Source: Fundidesulfovibrio putealis DSM 16056
Lineage (GTDB): Bacteria > Desulfobacterota > Desulfovibrionia > Desulfovibrionales > Desulfovibrionaceae
NCBI RefSeq assembly: GCF_000429325.1
Contig: NZ_AUBQ01000019.1
Coordinates: forward strand, 1-64,000
Direction of reading: 5' to 3'
Length of the DNA: 64,000 bases
Part shown: piece by piece, positions 36,458 through 46,425 of the stretch
Layout of the letters: each line of letters starts with the position of its first letter
Position numbering within the stretch: the stretch's first letter is position 1
The notes under the pieces: model-generated
Seen by the model: the letters and a program-made list of their open reading frames with translations, nothing else
What the model was told of the DNA's origin: nothing
Database searches by the model: none
Made by a program: the position numbers and the translations under genes

Positions 36458-38755
36458 ATGAAACACTCTCCCTTCGTTACCGGCGACGGGCAGCTGGTCG
36501 AGGCCAGCGTCATCCATTTCAATCAGGAACTCGCCGCGCCGCAGCTTTTCGGGGTCATGCGCTTCACGCACGTGTCCGACGCCCTGCGCGGACTGGTGCG
36601 AGACATTGCCGGGCGGGCCAGGGACGAATCCCGTCCTCTGGAAAACTACCTGGACATAAGCGGACGTAGCGGCCATTCGCGCATCGGCATCGACATCCAT
36701 CTGGGAGATGGCGAACCGGTGGTCTCCGACGCCCAGAAGTTCATCGAACTGCCCGTGGTGGTCACGGCGCTGAACAAGCATCTGGCCGAATCCCTATCGG
36801 ACTTGCAGCTGCTCACCCAGCGCGCTCCCGTGGACATCGGCAGGCTGTTCGTGCCCATGGGGAGGCCGCTCTCGCGAGACGAGGTGCTGGACGCCCTGGA
36901 GCGCGAGGAGCTCCTGCTCCCCGAGACCCACACCATAAGCCCCGAGGGCGTGGTGGAGATACCGCTCGAGAACGTGCGCTACATCCTGTCCCAGCGCCTG
37001 ATCTCCATCCCCAACAACTTCGCCGAGATGATCGTGCGCGGCAAGCACGGCCTGTCCACCTTCCAGCAGCCGGCTCCTTCGGGCCTGCCCAAGGAGATCG
37101 CGCCCAAGGAGTTCATGGTAAGCGCCGTGCGCATCTCCATCGGGCCGTTCACCGCTTTCATCTCGCGCCAGCTGAGCCACTCCGGCGTGTTCCACCTGGC
37201 CTCGCGCCTGCTGGACGGCGTGCGCACCACCGGCATTGCCACCCTGCGCCAGGCGGAAATCTACAACCAGGGCGAGGACGCGGCCAACTGCCGCGACCTG
37301 CGGGTGCGCATCAAGCTCTATCCGGCGGACGAGCGCGTGGCGGCCATCTCCCAGCGCGTCTTGAAACCCGGCAAGGCCACCACGATCCTGGCTCGCGGAG
37401 TGGATTTCGCCGAGATCACCGACATATTCAATCCCTCCGCCTGCAACGCCCTGTTCGATGAAATTTCACAAGCGCCGGGGCGCGGCGGCCTGTACGGGCG
37501 CATCATGATGCCCGGGCGCATCGTGAACATTCCCTGGGAGCAGGAGGACGGGCGCTGGATACCGGAATTCCAGTGGGGGCTCCTGTACGAGTGCGCCAGG
37601 GGCAACGTGGCCGAGGCCATCCTGGCCGAAGAGGAAATCCCCAAGCGTTTCCGCACCTTCCTGCACGACCTCAAGTACGTGGGCGGCGAGCAGAGCCTCT
37701 CCAAGGTGTTCGTGGCCGACGCGCTGCCCCCGGTGGACGCCCTGCGCGTTCTCAAGCGCAGCGGGGTTGGCGTGGTCGTCATCCGCAGCATCAACATGCG
37801 CGGCGCGGGCAACGGCGAGAAGCCCGAGTATTACCTGGACCAGTCCTCCTATGAGGAAATCGCCCGCCTGTGGCGCGAGGGCATGCGCTTCTACATGATT
37901 TTCGGTTCCGAGGATCACAGTCACATTCGCGAATTTTACAGCGGCTTCTGGGTGACCGCCGAAGGCAAGGAAGGCATCACCCGCCTGCACACCACAGTGG
38001 CCTTCTTCGGGTCTGCCGTGGACGAGACCAAGGCCATCCTGCTGGCCCAGTTGGAGGACTTCTTCGCGGCCCTGGCCGGAGACGAGCGCCTGGGCAAGGG
38101 GCTGGCCGTGGCCCACGGCAGCGGGCCGGGCGTGATGAAGGCCGTGGACGACGCGGCGGCCCGCCACGGCATCTACCGCATCGGCGTGGGCATCGACGGC
38201 GAGCGCATCGGCCAGGAGACCAACTTCTCTCCCGAGGCCGTGGTGCAGTTCGTGAACATAGCCCTGAACACCCGCCAGGACATCCTGGACCGCCGGTCTC
38301 TGTTCAAGGTGTTCAATCTAGGCGGCTACGGCACCTGCTACGAGATCAACATGGCGCTTACCTTCATGAAGATCGGCCACTGCCTGCCCGCGCCCTACGT
38401 GTTCGTGGACCCCGTGGGCATGGGGGGCGACGGCGGGCACCTGTGGCGCAAGGCCATCGAGCAGTTCCAGGAGATCTCCGTGCCCCACGAGGTGAACGGA
38501 GTTCATATCCCCGCGCTCGGCCCCATGTGGGTGGTCAACTGCTGCCATCTGGTGAGTTCCTACCCGGAGGCGCTGGCAGTGCTGAAGGGCTTCCTGGACG
38601 ACCCGGCCGCCTACTGGCGCAAGGCGGGCATCGAGCTGTCGCGCGTGATTTCGGCGCGTGACAACCTGGCCCGGGCCGGGGTGGTCATCCCGCCCTATAT
38701 CGAGCGAGCCTTGCAGATGGCCATGGCCCAGGAACTGGAAGAAGACATGAAGTAG
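36458..38755 (+). CDS. Large protein with C-terminal LOG (lysine-decarboxylase-like) Rossmann domain
   Basis: About 765 aa; the frame is open from 36413, and a GTG at 36449 follows AAAGGA, so the start is uncertain by 15 codons. Residues from about 530 form a LOG-type nucleotide-binding domain (VAFFGSAVDETKA, AVAHGSGPGVMKAVDDAAARHG, FNLGGYGTCYEINMALTFMKIG). The usual PGGxGTxxE reads LGGYGTCYE, a variant. LOG proteins are phosphoribohydrolases or nucleotide binders. The remaining 500 N-terminal residues are not recognised; no membrane segments. A hairpin terminator follows. Confidence 0.7.
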   Translation: MKHSPFVTGDGQLVEASVIHFNQELAAPQLFGVMRFTHVSDALRGLVRDIAGRARDESRPLENYLDISGRSGHSRIGIDIHLGDGEPVVSDAQKFIELPVVVTALNKHLAESLSDLQLLTQRAPVDIGRLFVPMGRPLSRDEVLDALEREELLLPETHTISPEGVVEIPLENVRYILSQRLISIPNNFAEMIVRGKHGLSTFQQPAPSGLPKEIAPKEFMVSAVRISIGPFTAFISRQLSHSGVFHLASRLLDGVRTTGIATLRQAEIYNQGEDAANCRDLRVRIKLYPADERVAAISQRVLKPGKATTILARGVDFAEITDIFNPSACNALFDEISQAPGRGGLYGRIMMPGRIVNIPWEQEDGRWIPEFQWGLLYECARGNVAEAILAEEEIPKRFRTFLHDLKYVGGEQSLSKVFVADALPPVDALRVLKRSGVGVVVIRSINMRGAGNGEKPEYYLDQSSYEEIARLWREGMRFYMIFGSEDHSHIREFYSGFWVTAEGKEGITRLHTTVAFFGSAVDETKAILLAQLEDFFAALAGDERLGKGLAVAHGSGPGVMKAVDDAAARHGIYRIGVGIDGERIGQETNFSPEAVVQFVNIALNTRQDILDRRSLFKVFNLGGYGTCYEINMALTFMKIGHCLPAPYVFVDPVGMGGDGGHLWRKAIEQFQEISVPHEVNGVHIPALGPMWVVNCCHLVSSYPEALAVLKGFLDDPAAYWRKAGIELSRVISARDNLARAGVVIPPYIERALQMAMAQELEEDMK

Positions 38756-38794
38756 AGCACTATGCGCGCGGCTGGACGCCAGCCGTGGACTTTG

Positions 38795-38829
38795 AAAAGG
38801 GGCGCTCGCGCATGGCGGGCGCCTCTTTT
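38795..38829 (+). terminator. Terminator after the LOG-domain gene
   Basis: AAAAGGGGCGC (38795-38805) pairs with GCGCC-T-CTTTT (38819-38829) with one G-T pair; the U-rich end lies in the stem. Also lies at the 3' end of the convergent HAD gene. Confidence 0.65.
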
Positions 38830-38833
38830 GTAT

Positions 38834-39448
<615 letters not shown>

Positions 39449-39449
39449 G

Positions 39450-39920
39450 TCAGTTCCCTCCGGGAGGTGCTGTCAGTCCGGCTTCCAGGGCGTTGACCTT
39501 GCCGAGCCTGCGCGCGTGCCTTTCGGCTCCGCTGAAGCGCGCGGCCAGGAATATCCTGCAGAGTTCCAGGGCCTGCATGGGGCCGGTCACCCGGCTGCCC
39601 AGGCACATGATGTTCATGGCGTCGTCCTCCACGCCCTGGTGCGCGCTGAAGCTGTCGGTGATCAGGCAGGCCCGCGCGCCGGGAATCTTGTTGGCGGCGA
39701 TGCAGATGCCCACGCCGCTGCCGCACAGGGCGATTCCCCGTTCCACGGCCCCGGAGGCCACCGCGCGGGCCAGTGCCGCGCCGAAATCCGGGTAGTCGTC
39801 TCCGGTGTCCAGGGCTTTGGCCCCGAAGTCTTCCACCTCATGCCCGTCTGCTCGCAGAGCCTCTGCCAGGATGCGCTTCAGTTCGAAACCGCCGTGGTCG
39901 GCGGCGATGCCCGTCCGCAT
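39450..39920 (-). CDS. rpiB: Ribose-5-phosphate isomerase B
   Basis: 156 aa; interconverts ribose 5-phosphate and ribulose 5-phosphate in the pentose phosphate pathway. N-terminal IAADHGGFELK with the active-site DHGG, the catalytic Cys in GIALCGSGVGICIAANK, and the C-terminal MCLGSRVTG are all present. The ATG at 39920 has AAAGGAG 7 nt upstream and gives the normal N-terminus. Immediately followed by the HAD gene. Confidence 0.93.
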   Translation of the reverse strand: MRTGIAADHGGFELKRILAEALRADGHEVEDFGAKALDTGDDYPDFGAALARAVASGAVERGIALCGSGVGICIAANKIPGARACLITDSFSAHQGVEDDAMNIMCLGSRVTGPMQALELCRIFLAARFSGAERHARRLGKVNALEAGLTAPPGGN

Positions 39921-40066
39921 GGGAATCTCCTTTGGGGTGGCTGAATATGCGCCTGGACGCAAACCAGCAACCGGGATGATTCCCCGAAGTATCAGGATTT
40001 CAGGAAAGCGTCCTCAAAATTCGCCTTGATCGTACCTGAAACAGGGGCGAAGGATACGACGAATGC

Positions 40067-41812
40067 TCAGTTCCGGCAGGCGGCGCATCCATTGCCGCTT
40101 CGGACGGTGTTCCCGCAACCGCATTCCTGCCCCGGTTGCGGGAATCCCGGGCTGTTTTCTTGCGAGGGGATGTGTTCGATCGGCAGCGTAACCGTCACGC
40201 GCGTGCCCTCGGACTCCGAGGAATAGAACGTGATTGCTCCGCCGTGGGCCTGGGCGATCAGCCGGGCGCTGTACGCGCCAAGACCGGTGCCGTTTCTTTT
40301 GCCGCTGGTGGCGTATTTCTGGAAGAAGCAGTGGCGGATGTCTTCGGGCACTGCCCCCTGGTTGTGGATTCCCACCTTCAGGGTCGAGCCGTTGGGCGTG
40401 ATATGCACCGTGATCGCGCCATTTTGCGGAGACGCCTCCAGGGCGTTCTGGAGCAGGTTGGAGAACATGTTTTCCACCAGCGGGGCGTGGCAGGACAGAG
40501 GCAGCGCCACGTCCAGGCCAAGCGGGACGTTCTCCAGCAGGATGCGCATTTCCAGTTCGCGGTTGCTTAGGGCCGAACTCATGCCCAGGCGCAGCCGATG
40601 GAGCATCCGGGCGAGGTCGCACCGGGTCGGCTCCAGCTTGAAAAGACCCTGCTCAATCTTGAAGATGTCCAGGTTCAGCTCGACCAGCTGCAGCATGCCT
40701 TCACTGCATTCGCGTATGGCCTCCGCCCATTCCTTGACCTTTGCTTCCTGCGTCCGGTCTTCCACCAGCTTGCTCAGGCCGAGTATCCCGGAGAGCGGGG
40801 ATTTGAGGTCGTGGCGGAGCATCGCCTCCACGCGCTGGCGCATCTCCTCCGCCTGGACGCGCTTGGTGACGTCGTGAACGATGGAGAACAGCAGGGGCCG
40901 CCCCTGGCGCTGGACCGGGCCGCTGTAGACCTCCACGTCGCGGAGTTCTCCGCTGGCGAGGCGGTGCTTGAACAGGAAATGCCTGCATGTGCCTGTCCAG
41001 GCCCGCTGGAGAATCTGGAGCACCTGCTCCGAGGGCATGGTGTCGATGTCCTGGATTCGCAACTGCGTCATCTCGCCGTAGGCGTAGCCGTAAAATTCGC
41101 AGGCAGCCGCGTTGGCGTCGATTATTGCTCCTGTGCCGGGATCGATGAGCAGCTTGAGGGCGATGTTCACGCAGAAAATCGCCCTGTAGAGATCCTCGTT
41201 TTCCCTCTGGGCTCTTTCCGCCTGGATGCGCGACAAGGCCAGGGCGACGTTGTCCGCAAGTTTTTCCAGAAATGATATGAGTTCCGGGGTGAAGCGCCCC
41301 GGTCGCGTGTCGTTGAAAAGAAGGATTCCGAACGTCTCGGCCCTGTAGCGCAAGGGCACCAGGGCCATGGACTGGTACGGCCTCCTGCCTGCCTGCTCCT
41401 GGGGGGACGCCTCCTCTTGGTCGCCATTCCTGATGCAGAACGCGCCGTTGTTCCAGAAGGTTCCGTGGGCCGTGAAAGTCGGAGCGGACATCGCAGTGAC
41501 GTCGCGTGAGCCGGTCTTGTCCGGAGACGTCGTCAAGGTCTGTGGGGAGCTGGGGGTCTTCTCGCCTGGAGGGCAAAGCCTGTTTTCCATGTGTATGAAG
41601 TCTTCGGCGAACCCGTCCGTCTCGATATACGGGTGCTCATGCCCCGTACGCAGGCGGATTCCCACCGCCTCGCAGCCGGACCAGTGCTGCAACAGCGGCA
41701 GCAGGGCGGTGAGCATTTCTTCGGGACTTGCGCCGGAACTCAACAACCCGATGAGTTCCATGAACATTTCGCGCTCGTCCACGGTGCGCCCGGCGGAACA
41801 TGTGCAGTTCAT
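40067..41812 (-). CDS. GAF-PAS sensor histidine kinase with Cys-rich tail
   Basis: 581 aa, cytoplasmic. GAF domain at about 15-190 (WSGCEAVGIRLR; FGILLFNDTRPGRFTPE), PAS at about 210-325 (IIDANAAACEFYGYAYGEM), DHp with His near 334 in MLRHDLKSPLSGI, and ATPase with N-box NLLQNALEASP and G-box GTGLGAYSARLIAQAHGG. Unusually, the C-terminal 20 residues contain ECGCGNT and GCAACRN, a possible metal or redox site. Its kinase core closely resembles the next kinase (42132-44684), suggesting duplication. No partner response regulator is adjacent. Confidence 0.85.
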   Translation of the reverse strand: MNCTCSAGRTVDEREMFMELIGLLSSGASPEEMLTALLPLLQHWSGCEAVGIRLRTGHEHPYIETDGFAEDFIHMENRLCPPGEKTPSSPQTLTTSPDKTGSRDVTAMSAPTFTAHGTFWNNGAFCIRNGDQEEASPQEQAGRRPYQSMALVPLRYRAETFGILLFNDTRPGRFTPELISFLEKLADNVALALSRIQAERAQRENEDLYRAIFCVNIALKLLIDPGTGAIIDANAAACEFYGYAYGEMTQLRIQDIDTMPSEQVLQILQRAWTGTCRHFLFKHRLASGELRDVEVYSGPVQRQGRPLLFSIVHDVTKRVQAEEMRQRVEAMLRHDLKSPLSGILGLSKLVEDRTQEAKVKEWAEAIRECSEGMLQLVELNLDIFKIEQGLFKLEPTRCDLARMLHRLRLGMSSALSNRELEMRILLENVPLGLDVALPLSCHAPLVENMFSNLLQNALEASPQNGAITVHITPNGSTLKVGIHNQGAVPEDIRHCFFQKYATSGKRNGTGLGAYSARLIAQAHGGAITFYSSESEGTRVTVTLPIEHIPSQENSPGFPQPGQECGCGNTVRSGNGCAACRN

Positions 41813-42131
41813 TCGCCTTTATCCTCCAAATCAGGGCGTCTTGCGTTGCAAGGGCAACGGCTGCCTGATTATGGTCTCTGTATAGTGAAGTTGGCCCTCT
41901 ATCTAGTAAAGCTTCTTCGCTATCGCAATGCAATTTTTGAGGTGAGTGTGGGTGGTGGTGCCAGGAGCGCCCTGTCCCATTCGATGTTGATTGAATTTCA
42001 GAGACGGGCGTCTGTATGGATACGGACTGTGAATATCGTCCACGAATACGGCAATATCCTCCTATTGCGGTATGAAAACTGTCCATCATGGTCAGATATT
42101 GCGATGCCATAAACAGCCTCCCTCGGGAGAG
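41813..42131. other. 319-bp gap between the two paralogous kinases
   Basis: No gene recognised. Moderately AT-rich; presumably holds the promoter of the 41812 kinase and the 3' end of the 44684 kinase transcript. No hairpin terminator was found. Confidence 0.4.
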
Positions 42132-44684
42132 TCACCGTCGTTCATCCTGAGGAAATGGAAGGATCACACTGACCGTGGTCCCATCTGTGCCCGATGTGGT
42201 GAACTCAATGCCCCCCCCATGAGCCTTGGCGATGAGTTGGGCGCTGTAGGTTCCCAATCCCTTGCCATGTGATTTTCCCTCAGTTGCGTATTTTTCAAAG
42301 AAACGGTCACGGATAGTTTCGGGAATTGTTCCCATATTATGGATATCGATGCGCTGTTCGTCATTCTCGTGGGAGAGGGAGATAGTCACGTCGTTATCCC
42401 CTGGCGAGGCTTCCACTGCATTCTTCACCAGGTTCAGGAGCATGTTCTCGATCAGGAATTCTTCTCCAAATACCAAGGAAAGTTGACGCGCGACGGGGTC
42501 GAGCGCTCCCTGCTGGACAAGGCGGATCCGTTTGGTCGTTATCCACGTTCGCAGCGACAGTTCGATGCTCTGCACCACTCCCTTGATGTCGAACCATTTT
42601 GATTGAGGCTTGTATTCCCCAAGCTCCATTTGAGCGACTTTATCTGATGAATCAATCAGATTGATCACTTGGCGGATGCCGTGCAGGAGCGGTGGAATCT
42701 CCGCGCGCAACTCTCCGTCCAGATCTTCGCTCAAGGCATATTGAGCAAGGGAGTGAATGCCAGCAAGAGGAGCCTTGATGTCGTGGCGGATGATGCGTTC
42801 CACATCTATTCGGAACTGCTCAGCCCTCTTGCGGCCGGTGAAATCAGCATAGGTCCCGATGATGCGCGTCGCTTTGTTGTTCTCATCAAAATCCATTAGC
42901 TGTGATTTCTGCGCAATCCAGAGGTAGTGCCCCTGTTTAGTTTTCATTCTAAATTCTTCATTGAACCGACTGTCACAGTTCTTCATTGCTTCTTCAAAGT
43001 TACGCAAGACCCTTGGCAGGTCATCTGGATGGACTTGCTCGCGCCATGTGTCGAAACTTGGGGTGAATTCTCCTGGTTCATACCCCAGCATTCTAAACGC
43101 TTGGGGACTTAAAAAAATATCGCCAGTATTGAGTGACCAATCCCAGAGTACAATATTTGTTGCGGCTAAGGCCAGCTCGAGTCGTTCTTCATTCTCTTTC
43201 AAGGCTTGTTCGGCCTGTTTGCGTTTAGTTATGTCGCGTCCTACCACTACCGAGCCGACAATCTTGCCGTTCGTGTCATATAGCGGAGCGAAACTGTAGC
43301 TTCCAACCCAACGCTCGCCAGTGTCTCTGCGCCGAAGGTTGTAAATGACATCCTTGCCGGTCTCGCCGCGCAATGCTCTGGGGACAGCCCATTGTTCCAA
43401 GGGAGCCAAGTCTCCGTTTTCCGTGAAGACTTCCAAAACGTTTGGGAACTCAGCCAGATTCTTGAAGCATTTTTGCCTGTCATTGAATCTGTAAAACGAT
43501 GCAAACGCGTCACTGGAGACGAGGAAATTTCCGTCTACGTCTGAAATGAACATGGCATCAGACATGCTCGCCAGGGCCGTATGGAGCAAAAACTGGCTCT
43601 CGCGCAGGGCATTATCACGCTGCTGAAGGAGTTCTGAAGCCCTGGCCAGAGATTCGCCCACCCCCTTGGTCTCACTGAAATCATAGTGGCCATTGGCCAC
43701 CGGTTTTCCCATGCCTACAGCCATGGCCGCATCTGCGAGGGAATTGATGGACTGGGAAATACTGTTCCCCAGACGCAAGGCGATGCCCACACCAATGCAC
43801 CCAAGAAGGAACGTGCCTCCGAGCCCCCAAAGCAACCATGGCCACAAGTGTTTCTCAACGGAGGCCATAGGCACACTGATGACCATGGTCCATCCCGAGA
43901 TGGTCGACTGGCTGTACCCTACCAGGACCGGTACTCCTGCAAGTCCCTGGGCTTCAAAGACTCCCTCTCGCGCTGTTTCTTTGTGGCGAGCGAGAACTGG
44001 CATATGGGGCGTTGTTCCTGCGAACTTCTCATGGTCCCGTGTGCGGGTCGCAACAACGCCGTTGCTGTCCAGGATCGTGGCCGTCCATTCAGGTGGCAGC
44101 TTCGGAAGCAATAGGTTCTGCAACAGGGTGTCCACGGGCAAGGTCATCCCCAGGTCGTAGATCGCTCGGCCTTCTTTCATGACCGGGACATCGAATCCGA
44201 CAAGGTGACGGCCTGTAACCGCTCCCTTGAATATGTCGCTTACGCTCGGCTCGCCGGTCTCAAACAGACGTTTGACTCGATCCGGAATATTGCGTTTGGG
44301 AAGGGGTGCTCCATGAGGAAGATAGGAGTTGGCCAACTGCTGCCCTGTCTCGTCCGCCAGAATGATGTCAGCTCCGGGACGACCTACAAGAGCCAGCAGG
44401 GTCTGATCGTACAGGCAGGTGAGATTGCCCGATGAGAGGGCAGGTGATTTGGCCAGCGTTTGCAAGGTCGCAAGAATACCCTCCAACTCCTGGTCCATGG
44501 TTGCGGAGTACCTGCGGGTGGTCTCAAGCATGCTTTGGGAAATATCTTCGCGCTCTTGCTGATAATGTGTGTAAACCAGAATACTGGCGGCTATACCAAC
44601 CGGCAATACACTTGCCACGATCAGCAGGACAAGCCGGAAGCGCATGGACTTTCGCAGCGAACGCCATCTATGTCCAAGGTTCAT
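42132..44684 (-). CDS. Membrane dCACHE-PAS-PAS histidine kinase
   Basis: 850 aa. Membrane helix 1 is about residues 15-38 (FRLVLLIVASVLPVGIAAS); a periplasmic dCACHE-like sensor (40-275) follows, with DIILADETGQQLANSYLP and ATILDSNGVVATRTRDH. Helix 2 is near 280-305. Two PAS/PAC modules lie at about 365-490 and 500-625, DHp has His near 632 in IIRHDIKAPLAGI, and the ATPase ends with GKGLGTYSAQLIAKAHGGG. The kinase core is paralogous to the 40067-41812 kinase (same H-box style and YSAxLIAxAHGG). It senses an unknown small extracytoplasmic ligand. No cognate regulator beside it. Confidence 0.88.
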   Translation of the reverse strand: MNLGHRWRSLRKSMRFRLVLLIVASVLPVGIAASILVYTHYQQEREDISQSMLETTRRYSATMDQELEGILATLQTLAKSPALSSGNLTCLYDQTLLALVGRPGADIILADETGQQLANSYLPHGAPLPKRNIPDRVKRLFETGEPSVSDIFKGAVTGRHLVGFDVPVMKEGRAIYDLGMTLPVDTLLQNLLLPKLPPEWTATILDSNGVVATRTRDHEKFAGTTPHMPVLARHKETAREGVFEAQGLAGVPVLVGYSQSTISGWTMVISVPMASVEKHLWPWLLWGLGGTFLLGCIGVGIALRLGNSISQSINSLADAAMAVGMGKPVANGHYDFSETKGVGESLARASELLQQRDNALRESQFLLHTALASMSDAMFISDVDGNFLVSSDAFASFYRFNDRQKCFKNLAEFPNVLEVFTENGDLAPLEQWAVPRALRGETGKDVIYNLRRRDTGERWVGSYSFAPLYDTNGKIVGSVVVGRDITKRKQAEQALKENEERLELALAATNIVLWDWSLNTGDIFLSPQAFRMLGYEPGEFTPSFDTWREQVHPDDLPRVLRNFEEAMKNCDSRFNEEFRMKTKQGHYLWIAQKSQLMDFDENNKATRIIGTYADFTGRKRAEQFRIDVERIIRHDIKAPLAGIHSLAQYALSEDLDGELRAEIPPLLHGIRQVINLIDSSDKVAQMELGEYKPQSKWFDIKGVVQSIELSLRTWITTKRIRLVQQGALDPVARQLSLVFGEEFLIENMLLNLVKNAVEASPGDNDVTISLSHENDEQRIDIHNMGTIPETIRDRFFEKYATEGKSHGKGLGTYSAQLIAKAHGGGIEFTTSGTDGTTVSVILPFPQDERR

Positions 44685-45129
44685 AGATTACTCGTTCAAG
44701 ATTCGCACGTTAATAATGTATGCTGCGCATATTGAGGAGTGAGTTTGCCCCAGAGGCACCTTGTTACTTGTCGAAGCACTATCCGGAAAGATACTCTCAC
44801 CTTTGTTGTAGGATCGCAATCAAAAGCGTTTGTCGATCGTCTTGAGGTCGCGTTCTGATGTATGAGCTGTTCTTGACCGGGCCAAGAACAGGTCCTTCTG
44901 GATTGTGGGGGCTGAGCGGACGACCTGTTCGCGCTCTGCATGACGGTCACGCAGGCAGGGCCATGACCGACAAGGAGGAGTATCTCGTCTTGCCAGTTCC
45001 TGGATGCGGCCAGCACTGACACGGCCATCGCTACGCCGACCGCCGCTGAACACGTCAGCCCGGAACTGGCAGCAGCCACTGGCGGTGTTTCCTTGCAGTG
45101 CTCGATCATTGGGTGAACACAGCCCAGAA
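44685..45129. other. Gene-poor stretch left of the island debris
   Basis: Several short frames are open on both strands but none has a convincing start or family pattern. Probably the promoter region of the 44684 kinase followed by decayed foreign DNA leading into the methyltransferase remnant. Confidence 0.4.
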
Positions 45130-45341
45130 GGTACACCTGCGGGCAAGCCAGTGGACCTGATCAAGGACCATCTGGCAGTGAGCCAGCCGGGCGGCATGGT
45201 GCTGGACCTGTTCATGGGGGGGGCACTACGGCGTTGGCCTGCATGGAGACGGGAAGGCGCTTCACGGGGGTGGAACTGTCGACCGAATGTGCGGCCCTCG
45301 CCACCGAGCGAATCCGCAAGGCCGAGGAGGCGTTTAAATAG
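45130..45341 (+). pseudogene. C-terminal remnant of a DNA N6/N4 methyltransferase, frameshifted
   Basis: The frame reads KPVDLIKDHLAVSQPGGMVLDLFM and then GG followed by nonsense. In the +1 frame it continues TTALACMETGRRFTGVELST and ends in ERIRKAEEAFK before TAG at 45339-45341. This is the end of a DNA methyltransferase, with the DLFxGSGTT SAM motif broken within an 8-G run: nine G would restore the frame. Only some 70 residues remain, without an N-terminus, so it is a dead fragment of phage or restriction-modification origin. Confidence 0.7.
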
Positions 45342-45531
45342 AGGGAGGCTGACAGGGCAGCGTGCCGAATCGCGCGAAAATCAGTGCCAAATTGCGCGCC
45401 GCCTTACACCACCGTGCCCGCCTCTTTGAATTCTCAAACTATCTTGCAGGAATTCTCAAACTGTTTTGCGAGCTCTACGACCGTGCCGCTTCTGACAACG
45501 ACGTTAGCCATCCGTTAGCCAGAGATAGGAA

Positions 45532-45562
45532 AAGGGGTTGCGACTTGTGGTCGCAACCCCTT
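45532..45562 (-). terminator. Terminator downstream of the tRNA-Arg 3' fragment
   Basis: AAGGGGTTGCGA (45532-45543) and TCGCAACCCCTT (45551-45562) pair perfectly; on the minus strand TTTTCC follows. It is the terminator that would have served the original tRNA gene. Confidence 0.75.
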
Positions 45563-45572
45563 GAATTCCTTG

Positions 45573-45620
45573 TGGTGGGCAGTACAGGATTCGAACCTGT
45601 GGCCTTTGGCTCCGGAGGCC
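45573..45620 (-). other. 3' fragment of tRNA-Arg(CCG), candidate attachment-site scar
   Basis: On the minus strand the sequence runs GGC-CTCCGGA-GCCAA (3' part of the anticodon stem-loop, anticodon CCG), variable loop, T-arm ACAGG/CCTGT with TTCGAAT, acceptor ACTGCCC, A, CCA. The 5' half is absent: upstream bases do not pair as a D-arm or acceptor. A tRNA 3' end that keeps its own terminator is the usual mark of the distal junction of an integrated element whose intact tRNA lies at the other end. Confidence 0.75.
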
Positions 45621-45869
45621 CATTTCAGCCTGTCTGATGAGTTTCGACGAGTTCCTATGTGGCATGAATCGTTGACTAAAATTTTCTCATTTTTTCTGAA
45701 GAGGACCGAGAATCTCGGATGAGTTGTTGCTTTTTTGTTGCTACTTGGCCTTTGGGCTGCGGGGCCAACGGTCAAAATCGAGCGGATACCTCTACTTCCA
45801 GATAAAATCCATGTAACCTAGCAGGCTTATGCTGTTTTGCATGTTATACATGCAGAATTTGTTTGTTGT

Positions 45870-46090
45870 CATTGTTCTGTCACTAGTTTGGCAAACGTCA
45901 GCAAGGTGAGTTCGCGACTGAGTTGCTCTGACTTGAGGGCCTCAGGCGACTTGTATCCGAAAGTAGAGTGTAGGTAGTTTACGTTGTACTCGTTGTTCCA
46001 GCGGTCAAGATCCTCCAAGAAGCGGTCGAGTTACGAGTAATAATGCGTCTGGATAATGCCATGCTTGTTGCACAGTTCGCCGATTGGTCA
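45870..46090 (-). pseudogene. Remnant of an IS3-type (rve) transposase, C-terminal end
   Basis: On the minus strand the frame reads ELCNKHGIIQTHYYS, stop, LDRFLEDLDRWNNEYNVNY and LHSTFGYKSPEALKSEQLSR, ending at TGA (45870-45872). This is the end of the DDE transposase OrfB of IS3-type elements (typically ...W...YN..RPH..LGYKSP). It carries an internal TAA and loses frame upstream, so it is dead. The surrounding stretch to 46425 holds no other recognisable gene. Confidence 0.7.
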
Positions 46091-46425
46091 TCCTCAAGGG
46101 CCTTCGAGAACAATCCCCTTCGGCTTTGAGGTCAACTGCCATCTTTTCATGGCAGACCTCCTCTTCGTAATCAGCCACGAAAACTGAGTTAGTACTGCCT
46201 CGTCAAGCCGGGCAGGATGTCATGACCTGTGCTTTCAAGACGTGTCATGATTACGCACTGTACCTGCGGGTAAAACGCCACCAAAGGACATACTCGGCGC
46301 TGTTCTCACAAATTGCACTAGGATTGCTCTCGAGGGAACGGGCACTTGCCTGTCACATTGGTTTGTTTTATATTGCCTTAACATGAGGTGCATTGTTCTT
46401 AGGTATATGGCTGGGGGCATGTCAG
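46091..46425. other. Gene-free stretch upstream of the signalling operon
   Basis: Further decayed transposase-like sequence up to about 46200, then the leader of the receiver gene. An AT-rich TTTTATATT (46368-46376) could be a -10 region, but no good -35 was found. Confidence 0.35.
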
